From M55B167 sp046482825 (GTDB taxonomy: Bacteria; Verrucomicrobiota; Kiritimatiellia; RFP12; UBA1067), in NCBI GenBank assembly GCA_046482825.1, contig JAWOEI010000081.1, positions 1-64,000 of the forward strand: a stretch of 64,000 nucleotides of DNA. The letters run 5' to 3'. Every line of letters begins with the position of its first letter. The stretch's first letter is position 1. The notes beneath the pieces were generated by a model. The model was not told the origin of the DNA and did not search any database. It saw only the letters and a program-made list of their open reading frames with translations. The position numbers were made by a program, and so were the translations under genes. This document shows positions 17,774 through 25,441 of this stretch, piece by piece.

Positions 17774-20251
17774 CTACACATCGAGATTCTTGACGTTAAG
17801 CGCGTTATCCTCGATAAATCTGCGCCGGGGCTCGACATCATCGCCCATCAGAAGTGTAAAGATTTCATCAGCCTTGACAGCGTCATCGAGTGTTACACGC
17901 AGAAGACGCCGTTTTTCAGGATCCATAGTTGTTTCATAAAGCTGATCCGGATTCATTTCGCCGAGGCCCTTATACCGCTGAATAGATAGCCCTTTGCGGC
18001 CGCGTGCGCGCACATTATCGAGTAATTCCTGTAGCGAGTAAACCTCGTTCTTCTCGCTGTCTTCAACGATATATGCAATTGGATCAGATGACGGGATGCA
18101 TTGCTCGACATCAAAAAACATAGCAGTAAGCGCATCGATCTGTTTTTTAAGCCTGCCTGAGTGGAAAATCTCCATCCACCGGAAAATCATAGGTTGATTT
18201 GCGTTATATATCTGCACCTGGGTCTCGGCAAGATCAATTGTTTCACCAAGATCATTTTCCGCTTTTTCACGTATCGCCGCCAGTTCGGCATCAGTATAGG
18301 CATAGCGGCACAATGTCTCATTGCCGTTGCCTTCAATCATGATAAAACGGGGAAATTCTCCGGTATTCTTTCTGCGCTGTTCAAAAATCAGCCGAGGTTC
18401 AAAGCCGCGACGCACCAGAGCATCGGTGGTTTTTTCAATTTCGGCCAGCAGTTCCAGGAGCGAGCGCAATTCCTCCCCGCTCAGGATACGCTTGTCGCTG
18501 GTCTCAACCACAATATCATCTATGCCCAGCATCAGCAGTTTACTTGTAAGCTGCTCATCGCTTTCAATGTACTCTTCGCGTTTTTTCCGGGTTATTTTAT
18601 AAAGTGGAGGCTGGGCAAGATAAACATAGCCCTGTTCCAGCAATCTGGGCATCTGACGATAAAAGAAGGTCAGCAGAAGTGTTCTGATGTGAGCGCCATC
18701 AACATCCGCATCCGTCATAATGATAATTTTATGGTAACGCACTTTGTCGATATCAAACTCATCTGTTCCGAAGCCAGCACCGATTGCGGTGATGAGAGTA
18801 CGGATTTCGTTATTGTTCAGAATTTTATCTATACGCGCTTTTTCGACATTGAGGACCTTTCCCCGGAGCGGCAGAATAGCCTGCATCTCACGGTTGCGCC
18901 CCTGCTTGGCGGAGCCGCCGGCGGAGTCACCCTCAACAATATAAATTTCACATTTAGCCGGATCACGCTCAGAGCAGTCAGCCAGTTTACCGGGCAGGGC
19001 AAGTCCGTCAAGAGCTCCTTTACGGCGGGTAAGGTCCCGAGCTTTACGGGCGGCAATACGCGCACGAGAAGCCAGAACGGCTTTTTCTACAACCTTGCGT
19101 GAAACAGCGGGGTTCTCTTCGAAAAAAGTTCCCAGCTGATCATTCACAATCTGCGCTACAATTCCTTCGACATCACCGTTACCCAGCTTGGTTTTAGTCT
19201 GACCTTCAAACTGCGGCTGAGGAACCTTTACTGAGATCACGACGGTGATACCCTCACGGATATCATCACCAGTCAAAGCAGTTTCACCGCTTTTCTGAAG
19301 GTTATTCTCAACGATATACCTGTTTACGGAACGCGTCAACGCGGATCTAAAACCGGAAAGATGGGTACCGCCCTCAATCGTATGGATATTGTTACAGTAG
19401 CTGAACTCCGTCTGTGAAAAAGCTTCAGTGTACTGCATGGCTATCTCACATTCAATCAGATCGCGTTTACCCTGGAGATAAATCACATCTTTATGCACAG
19501 GATTTTTAGTTCTGTTGATATATTCAACATACTCGATGATGCCGCCGTTGAACAGGAAGTTCTCTTCGCGCTCGCCTTCATTCTCCTGATCCTTGAAATT
19601 TATTAAAACACCTCTGTTGAGAAAGGCCAGTTCCCGCAGGCGGTTGGCCAGTATATCCCACTTGAAAGCGCGGCAGCTGAAAATTGTATGGTCCGGACGG
19701 AAAGTGACTTTAGTGCCGGTATTCTGTGTTTCTCCTATAGTCTTGAGTTCTGAAACAGGAATCCCCCGTTCAAAGCTCTGCCGGTAAATTCTGCCGTCGC
19801 GGCGGACTTCAACCTCCATCCACTCACTGAGGGCATTGACGCAAGAAACACCGACCCCGTGCAGGCCGCCGGAGACTTTATAGTTGGAACCGTCAAACTT
19901 GCCGCCTGCATGCAGAGTGGTAAGCACCACCTCAAGCGCGGGGCGGTTCTCTATCGGATGCATATCAACCGGAATACCACGCCCGTTATCCTCAACAGAT
20001 ATTGAACCGTCAGGATTGATAACAACATCGACCTTGGTGCAATACCCCCCCAGAGCTTCATCAATCGAGTTGTCAACAACCTCATAAACCAGATGGTGAT
20101 AACCGCGTTCAGCGGTATCACCGATATACATTGCGGGGCGTTTGCGTACGGCCTCCATTCCCTCAAGAACAGTTATATTTACGGCCGTATATTCAGAGCA
20201 TTGATTGTTATTGTCAGCTTCGTTTTTATCAAAGTCGGGTTCATCGGACAT
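17774..20251 (-). CDS. gyrB: DNA gyrase subunit B
   Basis: An 825-residue type IIA topoisomerase B subunit that hydrolyses ATP to drive negative supercoiling with GyrA. Seen in order: GHKL ATPase (EVVDNSIDEALGGYC near 55-70; GGLHGVGVSCVNALS), transducer domain, TOPRIM domain with EGDSAGGSAKQGR and DADVDGAHIRT, and the C-terminal QRYKGLGEMNPDQLYETTMD. The region between TOPRIM and the C-terminus has an insertion (about 560-730) like that of long Gram-negative GyrB. ParE is less likely given this length. The ribosome site is AGGAAAAG. No gyrA, dnaA or recF lies nearby. Confidence 0.95.
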   Translation of the reverse strand: MSDEPDFDKNEADNNNQCSEYTAVNITVLEGMEAVRKRPAMYIGDTAERGYHHLVYEVVDNSIDEALGGYCTKVDVVINPDGSISVEDNGRGIPVDMHPIENRPALEVVLTTLHAGGKFDGSNYKVSGGLHGVGVSCVNALSEWMEVEVRRDGRIYRQSFERGIPVSELKTIGETQNTGTKVTFRPDHTIFSCRAFKWDILANRLRELAFLNRGVLINFKDQENEGEREENFLFNGGIIEYVEYINRTKNPVHKDVIYLQGKRDLIECEIAMQYTEAFSQTEFSYCNNIHTIEGGTHLSGFRSALTRSVNRYIVENNLQKSGETALTGDDIREGITVVISVKVPQPQFEGQTKTKLGNGDVEGIVAQIVNDQLGTFFEENPAVSRKVVEKAVLASRARIAARKARDLTRRKGALDGLALPGKLADCSERDPAKCEIYIVEGDSAGGSAKQGRNREMQAILPLRGKVLNVEKARIDKILNNNEIRTLITAIGAGFGTDEFDIDKVRYHKIIIMTDADVDGAHIRTLLLTFFYRQMPRLLEQGYVYLAQPPLYKITRKKREEYIESDEQLTSKLLMLGIDDIVVETSDKRILSGEELRSLLELLAEIEKTTDALVRRGFEPRLIFEQRRKNTGEFPRFIMIEGNGNETLCRYAYTDAELAAIREKAENDLGETIDLAETQVQIYNANQPMIFRWMEIFHSGRLKKQIDALTAMFFDVEQCIPSSDPIAYIVEDSEKNEVYSLQELLDNVRARGRKGLSIQRYKGLGEMNPDQLYETTMDPEKRRLLRVTLDDAVKADEIFTLLMGDDVEPRRRFIEDNALNVKNLDV

Positions 20252-20283
20252 ATTCTTTTCCTATAAAGATTTACGTTAGGTTC

Positions 20284-20312
20284 AGTGTATCAGATAGGTC
20301 CTGCTTTCACAA
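20284..20312 (-). promoter_or_regulatory. Putative sigma-70-type promoter of gyrB
   Basis: On the minus strand TTGTGA (20312-20307), 17 bases, TACACT (20289-20284): four of six matches at each element with ideal spacing. It would start transcription about 25 bases before the gyrB ATG. Confidence 0.4.
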
Positions 20313-20468
20313 GGCAAAAGCAAGATTTAAGAGGGTTCAAAACATACGGATTCTAAAGCCTTGCTCTTTCTTCGGCGAAATGCGCAGATCGTGTAACGGT
20401 CCGCGGGAATATGCGCACAAAGATACAGTCCCGCTATCTCGCTACAACTAAGTTAAAGAGCCATGCTG

Positions 20469-20492
20469 TCACATTAGTTAAAAGTGATGTGA
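20469..20492. promoter_or_regulatory. Upstream palindrome, possible activator site for hsp20
   Basis: TCACAT, 12 bases, ATGTGA: a perfect 6-bp dyad of 24 bp in total, centred about 117 bp upstream of the -24 element of the sigma-54-like promoter. That distance suits an enhancer-binding-protein site. It lies in the 424-bp gap 20252-20675, where I see no gene. Confidence 0.35.
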
Positions 20493-20596
20493 GCCATATT
20501 TACCCAATCACAGCCTTGATAGCGCTACTGATATAAAGCGAATAAGTTGTTAAACTTCTTATACTTATGTGAATTGTTATCGTTATTTTATTACAT

Positions 20597-20611
20597 TGGC
20601 ATATTGAATGC
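20597..20611 (+). promoter_or_regulatory. Putative sigma-54 promoter of hsp20
   Basis: TGGCATATTGAATGC: the GG of the -24 element (20598-20599) and the GC of the -12 element (20610-20611) are separated by exactly 10 bases, as sigma-54 requires, and TGGCA and TGC match the consensus core. It lies 65 bp before the Hsp20 ATG. No convincing sigma-70 promoter with proper spacing was seen in the same gap. Confidence 0.45.
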
Positions 20612-20675
20612 GGTAGTTAGGTCAGGATCAGGATTAAACCATTATGGCTTTATTCAAGAGAAAGGAAGAACAACC

Positions 20676-21074
20676 ATGAAATACTATTCCACAGTTGATA
20701 AAGATGCGTTAGATCTGATGGACAGCCTGTTCAATAACTGGGGGCATCCCGGAGGAGGAGACTACACGGATTTCGGTGCCTTCCCGCGTTACAAAGCCAG
20801 GCGTACTGACGAAGGGCTGGAAGCGGCTTTTGAGCTACCCGGTGTTGAACCGGACAAGGCCAACATATCAGTTGAGTCTGATCTTCTCAAGGTCAGCGGA
20901 GAGCGGCATGAATTCGGAAAAGAGGATGCGGTCAAGTTTGAGAGAACTTTGCGGGTTCCTGATGATCTTGACGTTGCAGGAATTAAAGCCAATCTCAAAA
21001 ACGGATTGCTCAGTGTAAAGATTCCCAAAGTCAAAAAAGAAGAGCCCAAACAGATTGCCATCAAGGTGGAGTAA
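20676..21074 (+). CDS. Hsp20 small heat-shock protein
   Basis: A 132-residue alpha-crystallin-family chaperone that holds unfolding proteins without ATP. The start at ATG 20676 is fixed by the GAAAGGAAG site. The N-terminal 38 residues are variable (LDLMDSLFNNW); the alpha-crystallin domain spans about 42-132, with the PGV segment (ELPGVEPDKANISV), FERTLRVPDDLD, and the signature LKNGLLSVKIPK. It is monocistronic, with a sigma-54-like promoter upstream and a strong terminator six bases after the stop. Confidence 0.94.
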   Translation: MKYYSTVDKDALDLMDSLFNNWGHPGGGDYTDFGAFPRYKARRTDEGLEAAFELPGVEPDKANISVESDLLKVSGERHEFGKEDAVKFERTLRVPDDLDVAGIKANLKNGLLSVKIPKVKKEEPKQIAIKVE

Positions 21075-21079
21075 AAGTG

Positions 21080-21107
21080 AAAAGCCGGTGTTGATACACC
21101 GGCTTTT
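21080..21107. terminator. Bidirectional intrinsic terminator
   Basis: AAAAGCCGGTGT and ACACCGGCTTTT form a perfect 12-bp stem with loop TGAT. The A-tract and T-tract flank a GC-rich core on both strands, so it can end Hsp20 transcripts (six bases after the stop) and those of the convergent RND operon. Confidence 0.9.
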
Positions 21108-21168
21108 CGTTATGTTCAGGGCATTCAGTATCTTTCCCGGAAATCGGCGTCGGCATGTCTGTGTTTTT

Positions 21169-23709
21169 TCACGAGGATTCCTCAAGTCCTGAAGGCTGCA
21201 CAGATTTTTCCGGTCCGAAAGGCTGAAACATGATAATCAGTTTCGGCAGGAGAGTAAGGGCACCTACCAGGGCAACCACCATGGCGACACTGCTGAGAAC
21301 ACCGAAGAGAATACTGGGAATAAAGTTCGAAAAAACAAGCAGCATATATCCGGACACGATTGTAAACGACGTGTAGAACATAGCGCTGCCGACTCCGTTA
21401 TGAGCTGCGCGCATGGATTTATGATAATTACCGCATTCCCGGAACTCCTCACGAAAACGATGTATATAGTGTATGGTATCGTCCACAGCAATGCCTATAC
21501 TTATCGATGCGATAGTAATGGTCATAATGTCCAGTGGAATACCTGCTGCACCCAACAGCCCGAGAACCGTAAGAGCGGAAATCAGATTAGGGAAAAGAGC
21601 AATCAGGGCCAGTTTGAACGAACGGAAAAGAATCAGAAACATAAAGAGCAGAACCAGAAAAACAATACCGAGTGTGAGTATCTGCGAACGGAAGAGGCTC
21701 TGCAGGACACTGTTATAGAGCACCATGGTGCCGTTGACAACGATAGAGCCGGGCGGAAGATCAAGCCCCTCGTTCAGCTCCTTTTCAATCCTTTTCAGAA
21801 ATGAATCACGGCGCAGTTCGGGCATAGAGTCATAAACCCGGGCGCTGACACGAAACTGGTTGTCCTCTATACTGACAAAAGGAGTGACGAGAAGATCACG
21901 CGCATACTCCGGCAGTTTTTCCGCCATGATCGCCAAATCAAAAGCATCCAGCGGAACACCGTCGTTCAGCGTATCAGTTATTCTCAGCAGAGTGGTCAGC
22001 GACCAGACCTTGCCGATCTCGGGCTGCTTTTCGAGTATGGAGTGGGCCTTGCGCACAACTTCGAGTTTAGCTGGCGTGTACCAGTAGGCTGAAGAAGAAC
22101 CGGCATCCTCGAACTCATCGAACTCATCGAATTCATCAGAGGCGGCATCTGCGGTTTCCGACGTTTCACCGGGAATATCCCCCTCCTGTTCAGAGGAGAT
22201 TTCATTCAGGCTGACAGTAACATCCAGCGGCACGGTTCCGCCAAGTTTTTTATCTAGAAAAACCATTCCGCGATAAATATCCGTACTTTTTTTGAAATAG
22301 TTGACAAAGCTGTTCTCAACAGTCAGACGCTGAATGCCGAAAAAGATAAACACTATCAGCAGGCAAGTTCCGGCAATTATCCAGGCGCCTTTTTTCTCTG
22401 TGATTGCGGCGGCTGAATCAATAACCGACTGCCCGACAACAGGGATGGAACCATCCTGCTCCTTTTTAAAAAGCATCAGCAGCGAAGGAAAAATTATAAA
22501 TGAAACCGTAATGGAAACAACCAGAGCCAGACTCATCATGAGGCCGAAATCCCTGACAGGTTTTATGTCGCACAATATCAACGAACTGAAACCGGCTATG
22601 GTTGTAAGTGTAGTATACAGAGAAGGCCGCCACTTACGCGCAACAGTAGTTTGAAGCAGCTCACCGGCATTCATCTCTTTATGCCTGCTGAGGAGTTCCC
22701 TGTACTGCACCACAAGGTGAATAACCAGCGACATATTCATTATCAGCAACAGGGATATGAAATTGGAGGAAATAACCGTTACCGGGCATTTGAGAAACCC
22801 CAGCAGGCCTGTCATCACCACTGTGGAATAAGCGCAGCATATAACAGCTGCGAGGACCCAGCGTTTACGCCTGAAAAACCAGGTCAGAATCACCGTGATA
22901 CACACAAAAATAGCAACGCCGAAAACCTTTAAGTCATGACGTATAAAGCTGAGCATATCATCGGATACCATCAACTCCCCGCCTATACGTATATCACCGT
23001 ATTTTCTGAACGGCTTAACTGTTTTGCGGAGATCAATCAGCAATCTTTCAACTTTTCTGTTGAATTGTTTCTGCAATCGACGCAGCTCAGGGGTCAGGGC
23101 TTCAAAAGCGGCACGGTTTTTCCCAACTTCCTCACCACGGTCAACAGCTATCTGGCAGGCATTGCGTTTATCCCGGATTTCCTTCAGTTCTTTATCCGGT
23201 TCAACATACAGCGCTATCAGCGCTGTCCTGCCATCGGAACTGATCAGCTGTTTTTCATAGGCCTCGCTGGCCATCAGCTCTTCTTGCGCGAGATCAATAT
23301 CAACATCAGGGTCATCCAGGGTTTTCACATTTTCCACAATCCTGGAGACAGGCACAGGCGGATTGCGGAAGAGAGGAACGTCGAGAAGAGTGACAACACT
23401 GCTGACTCCCTTCAGCTTATTCAGCTCGCCGCGCATGGAGCGCAGCCTGTCAAGACCGTTTGTGGTGAAAAGCTCCCCGTCGTCAGGGGTGAAGGTCACA
23501 GCCAGCAGAGAATCACCTGAACCGTAACGCTCATGTATCCTGCGGAACTCTCTCAGTTCAGGATCATTCTGCAGCATAAGTGAATCGCTGGAGGCATCAA
23601 GAAAAAAGTGCTGCGATTGAACAAGAAAGAAGGCTCCTATCAGGAGCATAACGAAGAGTGTTTTTCTTGGGGCGGCGATAACCGCTTTCCTGTAAAAATT
23701 CAAAAACAT
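21169..23709 (-). CDS. RND-superfamily lipid exporter, MMPL/HpnN-like
   Basis: About 846 residues with the RND layout: one N-terminal helix, a large periplasmic loop (35-240), five or more helices, a second helix (about 440), a second periplasmic loop, and a final helix bundle containing ASISIGIAVDDTIHYIHRFREE (shown by its core SIGIAVDDTIHY). HpnN-type and mycobacterial MMPL proteins move lipids, including hopanoids. The second loop carries an acidic repeat near 525-536 (DEFDEFDEFEDA). The ATG shares a base with the mlaC stop (TGATG). Together with MlaC and MlaA it suggests a lipid-transport route to the outer membrane. Confidence 0.85.
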   Translation of the reverse strand: MFLNFYRKAVIAAPRKTLFVMLLIGAFFLVQSQHFFLDASSDSLMLQNDPELREFRRIHERYGSGDSLLAVTFTPDDGELFTTNGLDRLRSMRGELNKLKGVSSVVTLLDVPLFRNPPVPVSRIVENVKTLDDPDVDIDLAQEELMASEAYEKQLISSDGRTALIALYVEPDKELKEIRDKRNACQIAVDRGEEVGKNRAAFEALTPELRRLQKQFNRKVERLLIDLRKTVKPFRKYGDIRIGGELMVSDDMLSFIRHDLKVFGVAIFVCITVILTWFFRRKRWVLAAVICCAYSTVVMTGLLGFLKCPVTVISSNFISLLLIMNMSLVIHLVVQYRELLSRHKEMNAGELLQTTVARKWRPSLYTTLTTIAGFSSLILCDIKPVRDFGLMMSLALVVSITVSFIIFPSLLMLFKKEQDGSIPVVGQSVIDSAAAITEKKGAWIIAGTCLLIVFIFFGIQRLTVENSFVNYFKKSTDIYRGMVFLDKKLGGTVPLDVTVSLNEISSEQEGDIPGETSETADAASDEFDEFDEFEDAGSSSAYWYTPAKLEVVRKAHSILEKQPEIGKVWSLTTLLRITDTLNDGVPLDAFDLAIMAEKLPEYARDLLVTPFVSIEDNQFRVSARVYDSMPELRRDSFLKRIEKELNEGLDLPPGSIVVNGTMVLYNSVLQSLFRSQILTLGIVFLVLLFMFLILFRSFKLALIALFPNLISALTVLGLLGAAGIPLDIMTITIASISIGIAVDDTIHYIHRFREEFRECGNYHKSMRAAHNGVGSAMFYTSFTIVSGYMLLVFSNFIPSILFGVLSSVAMVVALVGALTLLPKLIIMFQPFGPEKSVQPSGLEESS

Positions 23710-24320
23710 CACTTCACCACTTCGGCTTCAAACTTTGCGCTGTCGTCCCGCAGTTCAGAGAGAAGATCAGCGGGAGATTTTGTTTTTAAGAAATCGGTGA
23801 ACTGAGACCGATAAGACGCTATAAGGCTAATTCCCTCGACCTCCAGATCATATATACGCCATTCGCCTTTACGCAGTGCGAACTTATAGTTCACCTTGAA
23901 TCCTTCACTGGAATTGCTCATAACAGTTTTCAGTATGCGTTTACTCTTTCCGGTCTTCACATTCTCTTTATAATCAACGGAAACACGTGAAACGTCAACC
24001 TGTTTGAGCTTATTGTAATAGCTGCGCGTCATTATTTTCAGAAAAGCTGAAACAAATTCCTTTCGCTGTTCAGGACTGAAAGATATCCAGCCTTTTTTTC
24101 CAAGCGCAAGCATAGCCATCAGTTCTGTATGACATTTTTCAGTCAGTAGTTTGTCAAAGGAATCCAGTTTCTGCTCATCGGAACTTTCCTTGTTTTTCAG
24201 GATAGCGATTCCCTGATCTATAGTTAGGCTTAAAATTTTCCGTGTTTCTCGTTGCTCACCAGCACGGCAAAAGACCGTTCCCAGCAAAACAGCGGCTGTA
24301 ATAAAACTGAGTGTTTTCAT
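23709..24320 (-). CDS. mlaC: MlaC/Ttg2D-family periplasmic lipid-binding protein
   Basis: 203 residues with a signal peptide (1-20, ending in TVFCRAGE). The body has the MlaC/HpnM profile: helical N-terminal half (KCHTELMAMLALG, then the near-universal FSPEQRKEFVSAF), YYNKLK, and the C-terminal beta part NYKFALRKGEWRIYDLEVEGISLIASYRSQF. These proteins shuttle phospholipids or hopanoids across the periplasm. It overlaps the RND gene by one base, as hpnM and hpnN do elsewhere. Strong GGAGG site. MlaD, E, F and B are not nearby. Confidence 0.88.
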   Translation of the reverse strand: MKTLSFITAAVLLGTVFCRAGEQRETRKILSLTIDQGIAILKNKESSDEQKLDSFDKLLTEKCHTELMAMLALGKKGWISFSPEQRKEFVSAFLKIMTRSYYNKLKQVDVSRVSVDYKENVKTGKSKRILKTVMSNSSEGFKVNYKFALRKGEWRIYDLEVEGISLIASYRSQFTDFLKTKSPADLLSELRDDSAKFEAEVVK

Positions 24321-24352
24321 TTTACGGGTCCTCCTCTCAAGTTATTTTTCTG

Positions 24353-24372
24353 AAAAAGCGGGATTCACCCGC
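24353..24372 (-). terminator. Intrinsic terminator or attenuator between mlaA and mlaC
   Basis: Minus strand: GCGGG, loop TGAAT, CCCGC, then TTTTT. The 5-bp stem is short but GC-only and followed by a U-tract. It lies in the 183-bp gap between mlaA and mlaC, just before the mlaC ribosome site, and may lower expression of mlaC-RND relative to mlaA. Confidence 0.5.
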
Positions 24373-24392
24373 ACCTTAATAAGTCTTTTCGC

Positions 24393-24416
24393 ACTCTGCC
24401 GCATCCGCGGCAGAGT
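24393..24416. other. Strong intercistronic hairpin mlaA-mlaC
   Basis: ACTCTGCCGC and GCGGCAGAGT: a perfect 10-bp stem with loop ATCC on either strand, 20 bp from the short terminator above. No U-tract follows. It could stabilise the 3' end of mlaA mRNA or pause RNA polymerase. Confidence 0.45.
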
Positions 24417-24503
24417 CTCACCCCGCACAATCAGCTGAATGACTGCGGAATGAACTTTACGGTCGATGTAAATTGGCACACAAAACGTTTCTTCAATACC
24501 AAA

Positions 24504-25232
24504 TCACTCCTTGATTTTTTCGGCCCTGTTCTGCTCATAGGCATCCTGCATAAAGCGGTAAACATCCAGTTTCTCTTTCTTGATATCCTCATAGAATCCG
24601 ATATGTAAAGATGTATAATTAACTCTGTCACTGGCACGTATGGCCAGTCTGGTTCCCAATGAATCAACATACATCACAGGATCGAGAAAAAGGTCCGGGA
24701 TTAATCCGACTGAATCGCGCAGATTTGAAGGCCCGAACAGCGGCAGGTGAACCGCCATCCACGGGCCCGCACCATAATGTGCCATTGTCTGGCCGAAATC
24801 CTCATCGCGGGCTTCCCAGCCGTAATTATTTTCAGCTAGATTGACAAATCCCAGACAACCGGCAGTGGTATTAAAAGTGAAATTTCTCAGTTCCTCAGCC
24901 GCACCCCGAAACTTCAACTGCAAAAGATTATTAACCAGACGTTGCGGAAAGCCCAGATTGTTAAAAAAATTATGAATGGATTGCCGCACCGGTTTAGGAG
25001 TTACAGTTCTGAACCCTAAGGCAACGGGCTTCAGAGCATAGAAATAGAGTTTGTCATTCAGCCAGAAGACCCCCCGGTTCACCGGTTCAACAGGATCAGG
25101 CACCTGCGTTATGTCAACCTGTCTCTGAATTTCCTCCTCGAAATCATCAAACTCATCGAACTCAAAGTCATCCTGCGCCCGCAGAGGGTTTAACAGCATC
25201 AGGCAGGTCAGTAAAATGGCGGAGATTTTCAT
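24504..25232 (-). CDS. mlaA: MlaA/VacJ-family outer-membrane lipid transport protein
   Basis: 242 residues. Signal peptide 1-19 (LLNPLRA-Q) without a lipobox Cys, unlike E. coli MlaA, which is a lipoprotein. Residues 21-34 are a striking acidic repeat (DDFEFDEFDDFEEE). The MlaA domain follows: DPVEPVNRGVFWLND, VRQSIHNFFNNL, NFTFNTTAGCLGF, DFGQTMAHYGAGPW and the VGLIPDLFLDP signature. MlaA forms a doughnut in the outer membrane that extracts mislocalised phospholipids. Here it heads a cluster with MlaC and an RND pump in place of the MlaFEDB ABC complex. Ribosome site GGGGGAA. Confidence 0.9.
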   Translation of the reverse strand: MKISAILLTCLMLLNPLRAQDDFEFDEFDDFEEEIQRQVDITQVPDPVEPVNRGVFWLNDKLYFYALKPVALGFRTVTPKPVRQSIHNFFNNLGFPQRLVNNLLQLKFRGAAEELRNFTFNTTAGCLGFVNLAENNYGWEARDEDFGQTMAHYGAGPWMAVHLPLFGPSNLRDSVGLIPDLFLDPVMYVDSLGTRLAIRASDRVNYTSLHIGFYEDIKKEKLDVYRFMQDAYEQNRAEKIKE

Positions 25233-25441
25233 AATTCCCCCGTTGCTTAATGACGGCTCACCTCCGTCGTTATCAGTTTCTCACTAAAATTCTGATAATA
25301 CACCAGTTGTTCAGGAGTTTACTATATTGCGGACAATGATACAAAGCGAATAAAGCAGACTCCCGGGACTCATCTGTCAGTTTAAGAACACAGCAGGCGT
25401 TCCGTCCGTCCGGATGCCGGGCAATTCAAGCTTGAAGAAGG

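Noticed and set aside
18161..19102. Long open frame on the plus strand opposite gyrB
   Set aside because: It is a shadow of the gyrB coding strand; it has no ribosome site and no protein-like motif, and gyrB is certain.
20516..20537. TTGATA and TATAAA near the hsp20 gene as a sigma-70 promoter
   Set aside because: The spacer is only 10 bases, far from 17; the -24/-12 site downstream fits better.
20252..20675. CIRCE, sigma-32 or ROSE element upstream of hsp20
   Set aside because: I looked for the CIRCE dyad, the CTTGAA/CCCAT pair and a ROSE-type leader and found none.
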